Shown one piece after another: positions 24,922-32,930 of a DNA stretch of 64,000 nucleotides. The translations under genes and the position numbers were made by a program. Location of the stretch: NCBI RefSeq assembly GCF_014384745.1, contig NZ_JACRSO010000001.1:744001-808000 (forward strand). The letters run 5' to 3'. This DNA is from Luoshenia tenuis (lineage in GTDB: Bacteria > Bacillota > Clostridia > Christensenellales > GCA-900066905). The notes beneath the pieces were generated by a model. It was not told the DNA's origin. It saw nothing but the letters and a program-made list of their open reading frames with translations, and did no database searches. Positions within the stretch are counted from its first letter, which is position 1; every line of letters starts with the position of its first letter.

Positions 24922-25797
24922 TTACCGCTGCCTTTCGCTTTCAAAGGTTTCGATAAAGCGGCGCGCAGGCCTGGAAAGGGCGATGCCCTTGCGGTGGATC
25001 ACCGCCAGGGATATCTGCCACTCCACCTCGTCCAGCGGGCGCACATCCAGCTCCGCGGTCAGGTTTCGGCAGGCTGAGAGCGGCAAAAGCGCTACCCCTA
25101 AACCCGCGCCGGCCCAAAGCAGGGTGGTACGGGCGTCGTCGTTCAGGCAAAGTACATCGGCCTCCACGCCCCGGGCCTGCATCACGGCGTGCAGCAGGGT
25201 TTCATAGCGCCGGTAATAGATCAGCGGCAAGCCCTGCAAATGGCAGGCCTTGAGCGGACCTTTGGGCAGCCCCTCAAAAAAGGCCGGCTTAGCCGCGGCA
25301 GCCATAGGCTCGGGCACCAGCGGATGGCTGACCACCCCATCGTCCAGAAACGGGGTGCGCACCACCGCCAGTTCGATCATGTTGCGGGCCAGGATCTCCA
25401 GCAGCTCAAAGGTGGTGCCCTCCTGTATCTGGAATCGGATGCCGGGATTTTGCGCATGGTATAGGGGTATGCAGTGTTCCAACATCGGCGCAACGGAGGA
25501 GGATACCATCCCCAGGCGCAGCGTGCCCCGCAGGCCCTGGTTAAAATCGGCCAAGTCGTGCAGGGCGTTATCCGCCATGGTCAAAATCTGCTTGGCGTGC
25601 CGGTATAAAAGCCGCCCCGCATCCGTCAGCGTTACGCTGCGCGGCCCCCGCTCGATGAGCAGGGTCCCCATCTCCTCTTCCAAAAGCTTGAGCTGCATGC
25701 TCAGCGGCGGCTGGGAAAGGTGGAGTTTTTTAGCCGCGGCGGTGATGCTGCCGGCCTCGGCGATGGTTACAAAATATTGTAATTGCTTCAGGTCCAT
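24922..25797 (-). CDS. LysR family transcriptional regulator
   Basis: DNA-binding regulator of 291 residues. The N-terminal winged helix-turn-helix is clear (MDLKQLQYFVTIAEAGSITAAAKKLH in outline, then LSQPPLSMQLKLLE), followed by a periplasmic-binding-protein-like effector domain. The start at 25797 (AAAGGGGC upstream) is preferred to one 14 codons earlier. It faces the split chromate-transporter genes across about 140 bp, the usual place for a LysR target, so it probably controls them in response to a co-inducer. Confidence 0.88.
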   Translation of the reverse strand: MDLKQLQYFVTIAEAGSITAAAKKLHLSQPPLSMQLKLLEEEMGTLLIERGPRSVTLTDAGRLLYRHAKQILTMADNALHDLADFNQGLRGTLRLGMVSSSVAPMLEHCIPLYHAQNPGIRFQIQEGTTFELLEILARNMIELAVVRTPFLDDGVVSHPLVPEPMAAAAKPAFFEGLPKGPLKACHLQGLPLIYYRRYETLLHAVMQARGVEADVLCLNDDARTTLLWAGAGLGVALLPLSACRNLTAELDVRPLDEVEWQISLAVIHRKGIALSRPARRFIETFESERQR

Positions 25798-25934
25798 TCT
25801 TGATGCCCCTTTAGTGGGTTGTGACTTTATCACCATCATAACACAAGCCGGGCCCGGCGCAAAGCGCGCCGCGCCTTTGGCCAGAATATATAAGCTTTTT
25901 TAACCGGTAACGATTTTGAAAGGAAGTGCTCTAC

Positions 25935-26501
25935 TTGAAAGAACTCTGGCAGCTGTTCGGGGTATTTGCCAGGCTGGGGGCCGTTACTTTTGGCGGCGGG
26001 TACGCCATGCTCCCCATCCTGCAGCGCGAGATTGTAGAAAAGCGCAACTGGGCCACGGAGGACGAGGTGATGGATTATTACGCCATCGGCCAATGTACCC
26101 CGGGCATCATCTCGGTCAACGTTTCCACCTTTATCGGTTTTAAGCTCAAGGGGATTTTGGGCGGCATTATCGCCACGCTGGGCTTTATCGCGCCCTCAAT
26201 CGTGATCATCGCCATCATCGCCACCTTTATCAGCGCCTTTGCCGATGCTATGGTAGTCAAACACGCCTTTGCCGGCATCCGGGTGTGCGTATGCGTGCTG
26301 ATCTTTAATGCCGTCATCAAGCTTGGCAAGGGCGCCGTCAAGGATATCGTTACCGGCATCGTCTGCGCGCTGGTTTTCCTGGCAGCTACCTTTACGCCTG
26401 TCTCCCCCATCATCCTGGTGGTACTGGCCGGGGCGGCGGGCGCCGTTTCCAAAGCCATCGGCAGGCGCTTTGCCAAGGATAAAGGAGGGAAAAACGCATG
26501 A
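25935..26501 (+). CDS. Chromate transporter half protein, first subunit
   Basis: Short-chain CHR-family membrane protein of 188 residues, one of a tandem pair that together equal one full ChrA. The FARLGAVTFGGGYAMLP segment near residue 10 and the QCTPGIISVNVSTFIGF stretch are family signatures; six hydrophobic segments follow. It would export chromate or move a related oxyanion such as sulfate. A TTG at 25935 is taken as start because AAAGGAAG sits eight bases before it; a GTG nine bases upstream overlaps that site. The next gene overlaps by 4 bp (ATGA). Confidence 0.85.
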   Translation: MKELWQLFGVFARLGAVTFGGGYAMLPILQREIVEKRNWATEDEVMDYYAIGQCTPGIISVNVSTFIGFKLKGILGGIIATLGFIAPSIVIIAIIATFISAFADAMVVKHAFAGIRVCVCVLIFNAVIKLGKGAVKDIVTGIVCALVFLAATFTPVSPIILVVLAGAAGAVSKAIGRRFAKDKGGKNA

Positions 26502-27067
26502 TCTTGCTGCAGTTATTCTATGAGTTTTTTAAGATCGGCCTGTTTGCCGTGGGCGGCGGCGCGGCCACCATCCCCTTCCTCTATTCCCTTTCCGATGCCA
26601 CGGCTTGGTTCAGCTATACAGACCTTGCCAATATGATAGCCATATCCGAGTCCACCCCCGGCGCTATCGGGGTCAATATGTCCAGCTATGTGGGCATGAC
26701 GGTGGCAGGGATCCCCGGCTGCATCATCGCAACGCTGGGGTTGGTCGCCCCCAGCATCATCGTCATATTGGTAATCGCCCACTTTCTCAAGCGCTTTCGG
26801 GACAGCCGCCTGGTACAGGATATCTTTTACGGCCTGCGCCCCGCCTCTACGGGGCTGATCGCCTCAGCCTGCTTAGGGCTAGCGCAGATCTCGCTGCTGG
26901 ATGTGGGCGCGCTTACCTCCATCTATACCCTTTCCAATCTCTTCCACTGGAAGGAAGTTGTGCTGGCGCTGCTGATCTATATGGGCATCAAAAAATTTAA
27001 CAAGCACCCCATCGTCTATATTGGCGCGGCGGCTGCATTTGGCATTATCTTTCAATTGGCGGCTTAG
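26498..27067 (+). CDS. Chromate transporter half protein, second subunit
   Basis: The partner half of the CHR pair, 189 residues. It repeats the same signatures: FFKIGLFAVGGGAATIP near the start and SESTPGAIGVNMSSYVG, followed by GCIIATLGLVAPSIIV. The ATG overlaps the stop of the first half by 4 bp, which favours equal synthesis and a heterodimer of opposite topology. An intrinsic terminator follows. Regulation by the divergent LysR protein is inferred from position only. Confidence 0.85.
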   Translation: MILLQLFYEFFKIGLFAVGGGAATIPFLYSLSDATAWFSYTDLANMIAISESTPGAIGVNMSSYVGMTVAGIPGCIIATLGLVAPSIIVILVIAHFLKRFRDSRLVQDIFYGLRPASTGLIASACLGLAQISLLDVGALTSIYTLSNLFHWKEVVLALLIYMGIKKFNKHPIVYIGAAAAFGIIFQLAA

Positions 27068-27080
27068 GGCTTTGCCGGAT

Positions 27081-27109
27081 AAAAAACGGGGGTCTCCCCG
27101 TTTTTTTAT
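27081..27109 (+). terminator. Intrinsic terminator after the chromate transporter pair
   Basis: AAAACGGGG-4-CCCCGTTTT hairpin ending in T7 on the plus strand. Confidence 0.9.
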
Positions 27110-27167
27110 TCATTCCGCATTTTTCCCTTATATGGTGAATTGCGCAAAAAATGAACACGCTTCGCAA

Positions 27168-27197
27168 TTGAAAACCCTCCCACAACTGTGTTATGAT
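27168..27197 (+). promoter_or_regulatory. Possible promoter of the GGDEF gene
   Basis: TTGAAA (27168-27173), 18-bp spacer, TATGAT (27192-27197) on the plus strand, about 60 bp before the GTG start. Confidence 0.55.
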
Positions 27198-27258
27198 AAC
27201 CTTGCCGGAAGAAGTTCAGTTCTCCCCGGCAATTTGTTTACAAAGAGGATTTGATCGC

Positions 27259-28368
27259 GTGGATCGATTAGATAAATTCCATTTGGTACAAGATGAGTAC
27301 CGGAAATTGGATGCCCAATGGCTGCGGCTGCACGTGGTCATCCTGTCGCTGCTGGCGGCGCTGGTTATGCTGGCTGAGATCGCCATGTATTTTATTCTTA
27401 ATACCGATAACCTTATCACCAGTTCGCCGCAGGTTTATCTATTGAAATACCTGCTGTTTCCCACCGCCTGTGATGGGAGCTGCGTCGTGCTGGCCTGGTG
27501 GGCGGTGAATACCCCGCGCCTGTCCGAAAAAGCCAAGCGGTACGTACTGTCATTGGCTTTTTCCTTGGCAGCTTTCGTGCTTTCTTTTGTCCACGAAACC
27601 TTTCTAAACGCCTATTCCGGCTTTGCCATCCCCGTGATCTTGACGGCGTTTTACCGGGATGTGCGCTTGACCAGTGTCACGGCGGGCACCTGCGTCCTGC
27701 TCCAGCTGATCAGTGCCTTTTTCATCCATTGGGATCTGGATAAAGTCTATGGTGCCGATTACTACGCAGAGATTCTGGTGGCCCTGCTGATATTGGTCTT
27801 CGTTTACATTATCTGCTTTGTCATCATTCGCTTTGACAATAAACGTCACCTGATTATCCTTAAAAATGAACAGGAACGTCGGCGCCTTCAACGCGAACTT
27901 TTGACAGATGACTTAACAGGCATCTATAACAAAGTGGCCCTGCGGGATTTTCTCGAGCATCTCGACGAGCGGGAAAAGATAGCGAATTTCCATATCGTCA
28001 TGATGGACATCGATGATTTTAAGCGAGTCAACGATACGCTGGGGCACCTGCAGGGGGATATCGCCCTGCGCATCGTCGGCAAAGCCATCCATAATCATTG
28101 CTCTATCAATACCGCTTTTCGCTTTGGCGGGGATGAATTTTGCCTTCTCTTTGAGAACATGTCCTCTGACGAGGTTGTCAGCCGCATCCAAAGCATGCAG
28201 CGGGATTATCTAGCGCAGACAAGGCTGGAGGTTGCCCAGCCCATCACGCTTTCCGCCGGCATCGCCACAGGGCGCAAGGGCGAATCGGCTTCTCAGCTGC
28301 TAGAGCGGGCCGATCAGGCCCTGTACCGGGCGAAAGAACAGCGCAATGCTATCTATCTCGCTCCATGA
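27259..28368 (+). CDS. Membrane-bound GGDEF diguanylate cyclase
   Basis: A 369-residue protein with about six N-terminal membrane helices (residues 25 to 195), a short coiled linker and a C-terminal GGDEF domain. The domain has DDLTGIYNK, MMDIDDFKRVNDTLGH and an intact RFGGDEF active loop, so it should make cyclic di-GMP. No RxxD inhibitory site precedes the loop at the usual five-residue spacing, so product inhibition may be lacking. The start is a GTG at 27259 with AGAGGA nine bases before it; the open frame begins earlier. The signal sensed by the membrane domain is unknown. Confidence 0.88.
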   Translation: MDRLDKFHLVQDEYRKLDAQWLRLHVVILSLLAALVMLAEIAMYFILNTDNLITSSPQVYLLKYLLFPTACDGSCVVLAWWAVNTPRLSEKAKRYVLSLAFSLAAFVLSFVHETFLNAYSGFAIPVILTAFYRDVRLTSVTAGTCVLLQLISAFFIHWDLDKVYGADYYAEILVALLILVFVYIICFVIIRFDNKRHLIILKNEQERRRLQRELLTDDLTGIYNKVALRDFLEHLDEREKIANFHIVMMDIDDFKRVNDTLGHLQGDIALRIVGKAIHNHCSINTAFRFGGDEFCLLFENMSSDEVVSRIQSMQRDYLAQTRLEVAQPITLSAGIATGRKGESASQLLERADQALYRAKEQRNAIYLAP

Positions 28369-28374
28369 CATAGT

Positions 28375-28420
28375 AAAAAACAAGCCGTGCTGAAAGATGC
28401 TCAGCACGGCTTGTTTTTTT
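28375..28420. terminator. Bidirectional intrinsic terminator
   Basis: Long perfect stem AACAAGCCGTGCTGA / TCAGCACGGCTTGTT with a seven-base loop, A6 before and T7 after. It ends both the GGDEF gene and the thi operon. Confidence 0.92.
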
Positions 28421-29027
28421 ATCCGTCTATTCCGGCCGCAGCCTTAAGGGAGGCGGCTTTGGCCCGCACATCCGCACAGGCCATCAGCCCCGACATGATG
28501 CAGGCGCCGGCTGCGCCCGCCTGGCGCACCGATAGAATATTGCCCGCGTTTATGCCGCCGATGGCGTAGACCGGCCCGTTAAACGCCCGGCATATCTCCC
28601 TTAGCCATTGAGGCCCCCGGGGCGGCAACCCTTTTTTACAATCCGTTGGGAAGATATGGCCCGCCGTCACGTAATCGACCCCCAGCTCCCGGGCTGAACG
28701 CGCCTGCTGGAGCGAATGCACCGAGGTGCCAATTACGCCAAAATCTTTTCTCAACTCCGGCTGTTCCATAAGCAGCGGCAGGGGCATATGCAACCGGTTA
28801 ACGCCCAGGCTTTGCGCCGCCCGCGGATAGGTATGCAGCGTGCAGGGCACGCCTCCCTGCCTGCATAGGGGCAGCACCCTCTCTGCAAGCGCCCGGTAAG
28901 CCGCCTCATCTAAATCCTTTTCCCGCAGGATGATCTCATCCACTCCCGAAAAGGCCAGTTTTTCGACGCGCTGCAAAAAATCCTCCCGGCAAAGCGCCCG
29001 GGCCGTAACGCAGATGAGCTTAAACAT
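28419..29027 (-). CDS. thiE: Thiamine phosphate synthase-like protein (ThiE/TenI)
   Basis: TIM-barrel protein of 202 residues in the ThiE/TenI family, which joins the hydroxymethylpyrimidine diphosphate and thiazole phosphate halves of thiamin, or in TenI aromatises the thiazole. Seen are VDEIILREKDL (family VqlRekdl), the GTSVHSLQQA segment, YVTAGHIFPTDCKKG with the phosphate-binding region, and YAIGGINAGN. Being last in thiSFGHE, and overlapping thiH by 8 bp, it could be either enzyme; no other ThiE copy and no ThiC/ThiD is in the window. Confidence 0.85.
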   Translation of the reverse strand: MFKLICVTARALCREDFLQRVEKLAFSGVDEIILREKDLDEAAYRALAERVLPLCRQGGVPCTLHTYPRAAQSLGVNRLHMPLPLLMEQPELRKDFGVIGTSVHSLQQARSARELGVDYVTAGHIFPTDCKKGLPPRGPQWLREICRAFNGPVYAIGGINAGNILSVRQAGAAGACIMSGLMACADVRAKAASLKAAAGIDG

Positions 29028-30171
29028 AGATGTACTCGCTCATCACCGGCTGCAGGCCCTGGGCGGCGATCATTTTATAGATTTCTTCTACGCCCCGCCC
29101 GTCGGATATCTCAAACTGCTCGTCCCCTTTGGCCTCGCCTGTATGTCCGCCGATGCCCACGTCCACCCCGGCGGATATCTTGGTGGCCGCGATGCCGATC
29201 ACATGATCCCGGAAGCGCGCGCCCTCCCGGCTGGAGATGGTAATGCTGGCAAAGGGCATGAAGATGCGGTAAGCCATCACCACCTGCAGCAGCTGCGGCT
29301 CGTGTACATCCCGGGGATTGATCTTATCGTTGTTGATGATGGGCCGGAGCCTGGGGCAGGAAAAGGCGATCTCCGCCTGAGGGTATTTTTTCTGGATCAG
29401 GGCAGCGTGGATGCCGGTCGCATAGGCATCCTTCCTAAAGTCATCCAGGCCCAGCAGCGCGGCAAAGCCCACGCCCCGCATGCCGCCCATCAGCGCCCGT
29501 TCCTGCGCGTTAAAGCGGTAGGGGAAGATGCGCTTGCGCCCGCCCAGGTGCAGCTTTCCATACTGCCGGGTGTTATAAGTCTCCTGGAATACGGTGACAT
29601 AGTCCGCCCCGCAATCGTGCAGATAGGCATAGTCCTTGGCATCCATGGGGTACACCTCCAGCCCCACCACCTTAAAGATGCGCTTGGCCTGCTTGCAGGC
29701 CTCTCCAATATAGTGTACATCGCTCATTCTCGGGCTTTCCCCAGTCAGGATCAAAATCTCCTCCAGCCCGGTTTGGGCAATGGCCTGCATCTCCTGCTCG
29801 ATCTGGGCCTGATTCAGCCTGGCCCGGTGGATCTGGTTTGTGCAGTTAAACCCGCAGTAGATGCAATGGTTCTCGCAATAGTTGGCGATGTACAGCGGCG
29901 TAAAAAGGTTAATGGCATTGCCAAAGTGCTTGCGGGTCTCCGCCCTGGCTCGCTGGGCCATGGGCTCGAGATACTCCCCCGCCGCAGGCGAGAGCAGGGC
30001 CGCAAAGTCCTGCGCGTTCAGATAATCCTTGCCCAGCGCGCGTTCCACATCCCGCCCGGTATAACGGTTTTCATCGTAGCTCTCCCGCGCCAAAAGCACC
30101 TGATTCATGATATCATCGGATATCTGCTGCATATCCGGCAGGTAGACCATAGGGTCGTTACATTCACACAT
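29020..30171 (-). CDS. thiH: 2-iminoacetate synthase ThiH
   Basis: Radical SAM enzyme of 383 residues that splits tyrosine into p-cresol and dehydroglycine for the thiazole ring of thiamin under anaerobic conditions. The cluster motif is CENHCIYC inside YIANYCENHC; the ILTGESPR and SCPRLRPI segments are typical. It lacks the extra C-terminal cluster cysteines of HydG, its paralogue in this window. A GGGAGGG site lies before the ATG. Lies between thiG and thiE with an 8-bp overlap to the latter. Confidence 0.95.
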   Translation of the reverse strand: MCECNDPMVYLPDMQQISDDIMNQVLLARESYDENRYTGRDVERALGKDYLNAQDFAALLSPAAGEYLEPMAQRARAETRKHFGNAINLFTPLYIANYCENHCIYCGFNCTNQIHRARLNQAQIEQEMQAIAQTGLEEILILTGESPRMSDVHYIGEACKQAKRIFKVVGLEVYPMDAKDYAYLHDCGADYVTVFQETYNTRQYGKLHLGGRKRIFPYRFNAQERALMGGMRGVGFAALLGLDDFRKDAYATGIHAALIQKKYPQAEIAFSCPRLRPIINNDKINPRDVHEPQLLQVVMAYRIFMPFASITISSREGARFRDHVIGIAATKISAGVDVGIGGHTGEAKGDEQFEISDGRGVEEIYKMIAAQGLQPVMSEYIYV

Positions 30172-30184
30172 CTACATTCCCTCC

Positions 30185-30958
30185 CTACGCTTCCTGTAAA
30201 AATCCGGTCAGCGGGGAGGAGGCCGCCCCGCCGTTTGCCAGCACGCGCCCCATCCCGGCCAGATAGGCTGCCCGCCCGGCTTCCACTGCTTTGCGGAACG
30301 CCGCGGCCATCTTGGGGATATCCCCGGCCGTGGCGATAGCCGTGTTGGCCATAACCGCCGCAGCGCCCATCTCCATGGCTTCGCAGGCTTGAGAGGGCTT
30401 GCCGATGCCCGCATCCACGATCACCGGCAGGTCGATCTCGTCGATCAAAATCCCAATAAACTCCCGGGTACACAATCCCTTATTGGAGCCGATGGGCGCG
30501 CCCAGCGGCATGATGCTGGCCGCACCGGCCTCCCGCAGATCCCGGGCTACATTGAGGTCCGGATACATATAGGGCATCACGACGAAGCCTTCTTTCGCCA
30601 GTATCTCGGTGGCCTTGAGGGTCTCTCCGTTATCCGGCAGCAGGTATTTGCTGTCCCGAATCACCTCGATCTTGATAAAATCCCCGCAGCCCAGCTCCCG
30701 CGCCAGGCGGGCGATGCGCACCGCCTCGTGTGCATTGCGCGCGCCGGAAGTGTTGGGCAAAAGCGTGACCCCTTCGGGGATATGATCCAAAATATTATCC
30801 ACCCCGGTATTGGCGCGCCGCAGCGCCAGGGTGATGATCTGGGCGCCGGCCTGCTGCACCGCCGCGCTGATCAGCTCGTGGGAATACTTGCCCGAACCCA
30901 GGATAAAGCGGGAGGTAAACGTCCGCCCGCCGATCTTCAACACATCATCCGTTGCCAT
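30185..30958 (-). CDS. thiG: Thiazole synthase ThiG
   Basis: TIM-barrel thiazole synthase of 257 residues that condenses deoxyxylulose 5-phosphate, dehydroglycine and ThiS thiocarboxylate. Signatures are FTSRFILGSGKY, the Schiff-base lysine in DFIKIEVI, LPNTSGARNAHEAVR, and IVDAGIGKPSQA with the phosphate-binding MGAAAVMANTAIA. The ATG at 30958 follows GGAGGAA. An upstream in-frame start would overlap thiF but has no better site. Third gene of thiSFGHE. Confidence 0.95.
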   Translation of the reverse strand: MATDDVLKIGGRTFTSRFILGSGKYSHELISAAVQQAGAQIITLALRRANTGVDNILDHIPEGVTLLPNTSGARNAHEAVRIARLARELGCGDFIKIEVIRDSKYLLPDNGETLKATEILAKEGFVVMPYMYPDLNVARDLREAGAASIMPLGAPIGSNKGLCTREFIGILIDEIDLPVIVDAGIGKPSQACEAMEMGAAAVMANTAIATAGDIPKMAAAFRKAVEAGRAAYLAGMGRVLANGGAASSPLTGFLQEA

Positions 30959-30983
30959 TTTCCATTCCTCCAAATCCCTTTTT

Positions 30984-31796
30984 TTAAACATCCTTTATGC
31001 CTAAAATCAGCCGCAGCACCATGTTGGCCTGGTGCCCGGCGCATACCGCCACCCGCGGGGCCATCAGTCCCCAGCCGGGCCGGGCGGCGCTGTGTCCATC
31101 TCCGCAAAGGTACAGGTTCTCGCCCAGCCGCCGGGTCACGATGGCGTTGGCGCTATCGTATCCCGCCATACCCGAGGCCGCCACGATGGGCCTGCCCGGC
31201 AGCTGCCCGAGCACCGTATCCACCAGCATGGCTTTATCCTGCGCCCCGTCAAAGGCCTCACAGATGATTTCATCCCGCGCCAGCACCTGCGCGGCGTTTT
31301 CCGCCGTCAACCGCAGGCAGTCCGCCTGCACCTTGATATAGGGGTCGATCTGCCCGATCTCCTCCTTTAGCGCCTGCGCCTTATACAGGCCCAGCTGGCA
31401 GATGCGGTACTGCTGGCGGTTTAAATTGCTAGGCTCTACCCGGTCAAAGTCGATCAGGTGCAGCTGCCCTACCCCGGTGCGCGCCAGCGCCAGCGCGATG
31501 GCCGAACCCAGGCCGCCCAGGCCCGCCACGGCTACGCGCGCCTTTTTGACCTTCTGGTACACCCCCGGCGTATGCCGGGCGCTGAGCATGGCCTCAAACG
31601 CCTCGGGCGGGGGCATCTCGCCCCGGCGGATCAGAACGATTTCATCCCCTTCCTGCAGGGGCTGATCCTCCGGGGTGGCAAAGCCGTTATAGATGGTGAT
31701 AAAATCCTGTGCCTCCGGGCCGCACTCCGCCTCCCGCAGGGCATGCAGGCGCCGCACATCGCAGGTTTTCCACTGTCCGTTTAGCCTGATGCGCAT
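30984..31796 (-). CDS. thiF: ThiS adenylyltransferase ThiF, two-domain type
   Basis: E1-like enzyme of 270 residues that adenylates the C-terminus of ThiS. The ATP-binding motif is VAGLGGLGSAIALAL near residue 92, with DFDRVEPSNLNRQQY after it. Residues 1 to about 60 form a ThiS-like domain (MRIRLNGQW... GDEIVLIRRGEMPPP) with no terminal Gly-Gly, as in the Clostridia ThiF family. The paired CxxC zinc motifs of MoeB-type proteins are absent. Lies between thiS and thiG in one operon. Confidence 0.9.
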   Translation of the reverse strand: MRIRLNGQWKTCDVRRLHALREAECGPEAQDFITIYNGFATPEDQPLQEGDEIVLIRRGEMPPPEAFEAMLSARHTPGVYQKVKKARVAVAGLGGLGSAIALALARTGVGQLHLIDFDRVEPSNLNRQQYRICQLGLYKAQALKEEIGQIDPYIKVQADCLRLTAENAAQVLARDEIICEAFDGAQDKAMLVDTVLGQLPGRPIVAASGMAGYDSANAIVTRRLGENLYLCGDGHSAARPGWGLMAPRVAVCAGHQANMVLRLILGIKDV

Positions 31797-31799
31797 TGC

Positions 31800-31991
31800 T
31801 TAACCTCCGCCCACAAAGCTGACCACTTCCAGCTCGTCCTCCATATCCAGCACCGTCTCCGCATACTCCGCCCGGGGAACGATCTGCCCGTTGCGCTCCA
31901 CTGCGATGCGCGCAAGGTCATACCCCAGCGTTTGCAGCAGCTGCTTTAAGTTCCGCTCCTCCTGCCCTACTATCTTTCCGTTTACCGTCAT
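31800..31991 (-). CDS. thiS: Sulfur carrier protein ThiS
   Basis: Ubiquitin-fold sulfur carrier of 63 residues. It starts MTVNGKIV, has the central RIAVERNGQIVPRAEY pattern of ThiS and ends VSFVGGG; the terminal glycine is adenylated by ThiF and becomes the thiocarboxylate used by ThiG. The ATG at 31991 is taken because it gives the normal family length, with GGGGCGAAGA before it. First gene of the thi operon, 3 bp before thiF, and preceded by a short hairpin leader. Confidence 0.92.
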   Translation of the reverse strand: MTVNGKIVGQEERNLKQLLQTLGYDLARIAVERNGQIVPRAEYAETVLDMEDELEVVSFVGGG

Positions 31992-32013
31992 CTTCTTCGC
32001 CCCTTTCCGCAAC

Positions 32014-32070
32014 AAAAAAAGGCACCACAAAGAGATTTACACCCGTGGTGGTGTACCCCTTCGTGATGCC
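32014..32070 (-). promoter_or_regulatory. Hairpin leader/attenuator of the thi operon
   Basis: A 50-nt hairpin with outer arms GGCATCACGAAG and CTTTGTGGTGCC (one G-U-rich match) encloses an inner TACACC-6-GGTGTA hairpin, then T7 on the minus strand. It begins about 15 nt after the predicted start site of the thi promoter and 23 bp before thiS. It could be the terminator of the DUF3592 gene, or an attenuator of thi transcription; the promoter position favours the latter. No TPP-riboswitch core is present. Confidence 0.55.
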
Positions 32071-32093
32071 TTTAGGCCTTCACTCTATGCAAT

Positions 32094-32122
32094 TAAATAC
32101 CACATGCGCTCCGGTTTGTCAA
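32094..32122 (-). promoter_or_regulatory. Promoter of the thi operon
   Basis: TTGACA (32117-32122), 17-bp spacer, TATTTA (32094-32099) on the minus strand; the -35 box overlaps the end of the DUF3592 gene. Confidence 0.7.
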
Positions 32123-32808
32123 CCCTGTACCACTTTTACATCCGGCAATACGCTGCCCAGGTCCACGTAATAATTGCGGTAATTCTCGCCATCCACGTAC
32201 ACATCTATCTCTTGTTTGCCGGCCAAAAACTGCGAAGGGTTGTAGTCAATCCCCCGGCTTTTAAAGGTATAAAGCGTATTGCCGGCCGCATCGTAATACT
32301 GACAGGTCAGGATAAACGGATGCCGGTTGTTGATGCGGACCGAATAATTCAGTCCGTAACCGGTGATCTGTGCTTTGATCCGCCGGCCGTGGTAAAAAAC
32401 CTGCTCGCGCCGCCGCTGCCCCCGGCGCAGCACCGCTAACCCTATGCTGCCCAGGATCAGGAACAGCCCGCCGATACCGCCGAAGATCAGCGGAAACAGA
32501 TACTCCTTTACGCTGGCCTGCCCGGGGTCCTCCGGCCGGTAATAGACCGTGATGGGCTGGCCCAGCTGCATGCTGCTGGAGCGGAAGTTCAGCTGGCAGG
32601 TCAGGCGCTGCCCCTGCGCCTCATAGGCCACAATGGGGTAGCCCCCATTTCCAAAATCCACGATCTGCGCCTGCGTTTCCACACGCCCTTCCAGATCCTG
32701 GAACTGGAGCAGGGCAACCGCCAGTGCGATCCCCACAAACAGCCCGCCCATGCCGGCAAAAATGCGCCACATCAGGCGCACCATCTTATCGGCTTTGCTC
32801 ATATACAT
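32119..32808 (-). CDS. DUF3592 domain membrane protein
   Basis: A 229-residue protein with two membrane helices (near residues 12 to 32 and 105 to 130). Between them is an extracytoplasmic DUF3592 domain with AQIVDFGNGGYPIVAYEAQGQ in outline and YYRPEDPGQA; a second, similar beta-domain follows helix 2. DUF3592 has no known function. The start at 32808 follows AGGGAGG at nine bases; other in-frame ATGs lie two codons later and further upstream. Single-gene unit. Confidence 0.75.
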   Translation of the reverse strand: MYMSKADKMVRLMWRIFAGMGGLFVGIALAVALLQFQDLEGRVETQAQIVDFGNGGYPIVAYEAQGQRLTCQLNFRSSSMQLGQPITVYYRPEDPGQASVKEYLFPLIFGGIGGLFLILGSIGLAVLRRGQRRREQVFYHGRRIKAQITGYGLNYSVRINNRHPFILTCQYYDAAGNTLYTFKSRGIDYNPSQFLAGKQEIDVYVDGENYRNYYVDLGSVLPDVKVVQG

Positions 32809-32878
32809 TCTTTTAAGCCTCCCTGCCATTATATCCTTTTTATCATCATAGCGGAAACCGTCTGGCAAATCAAACCGG

Positions 32879-32910
32879 CAAAAAGCCGCAGGAAAATTTC
32901 CGGCGGCTTT
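32879..32910 (-). terminator. Intrinsic terminator of the sugar operon
   Basis: AAAGCCGC / GCGGCTTT stem with a 13-base loop and T5 on the minus strand, 20 bp after the isomerase-like gene. Confidence 0.8.
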
Positions 32911-32930
32911 CCTGTATCCACTTTGTTGGT

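Noticed and set aside
28930..30339. 469-codon plus-strand frame across thiE/thiH/thiG
   Set aside because: Antisense to three genes with intact family motifs; no ribosome site and no recognisable domain.
31991..32122. TPP riboswitch upstream of thiS
   Set aside because: No CTGAGA and no conserved pyrophosphate-side sequence in the leader; only a nested hairpin with a T tail.
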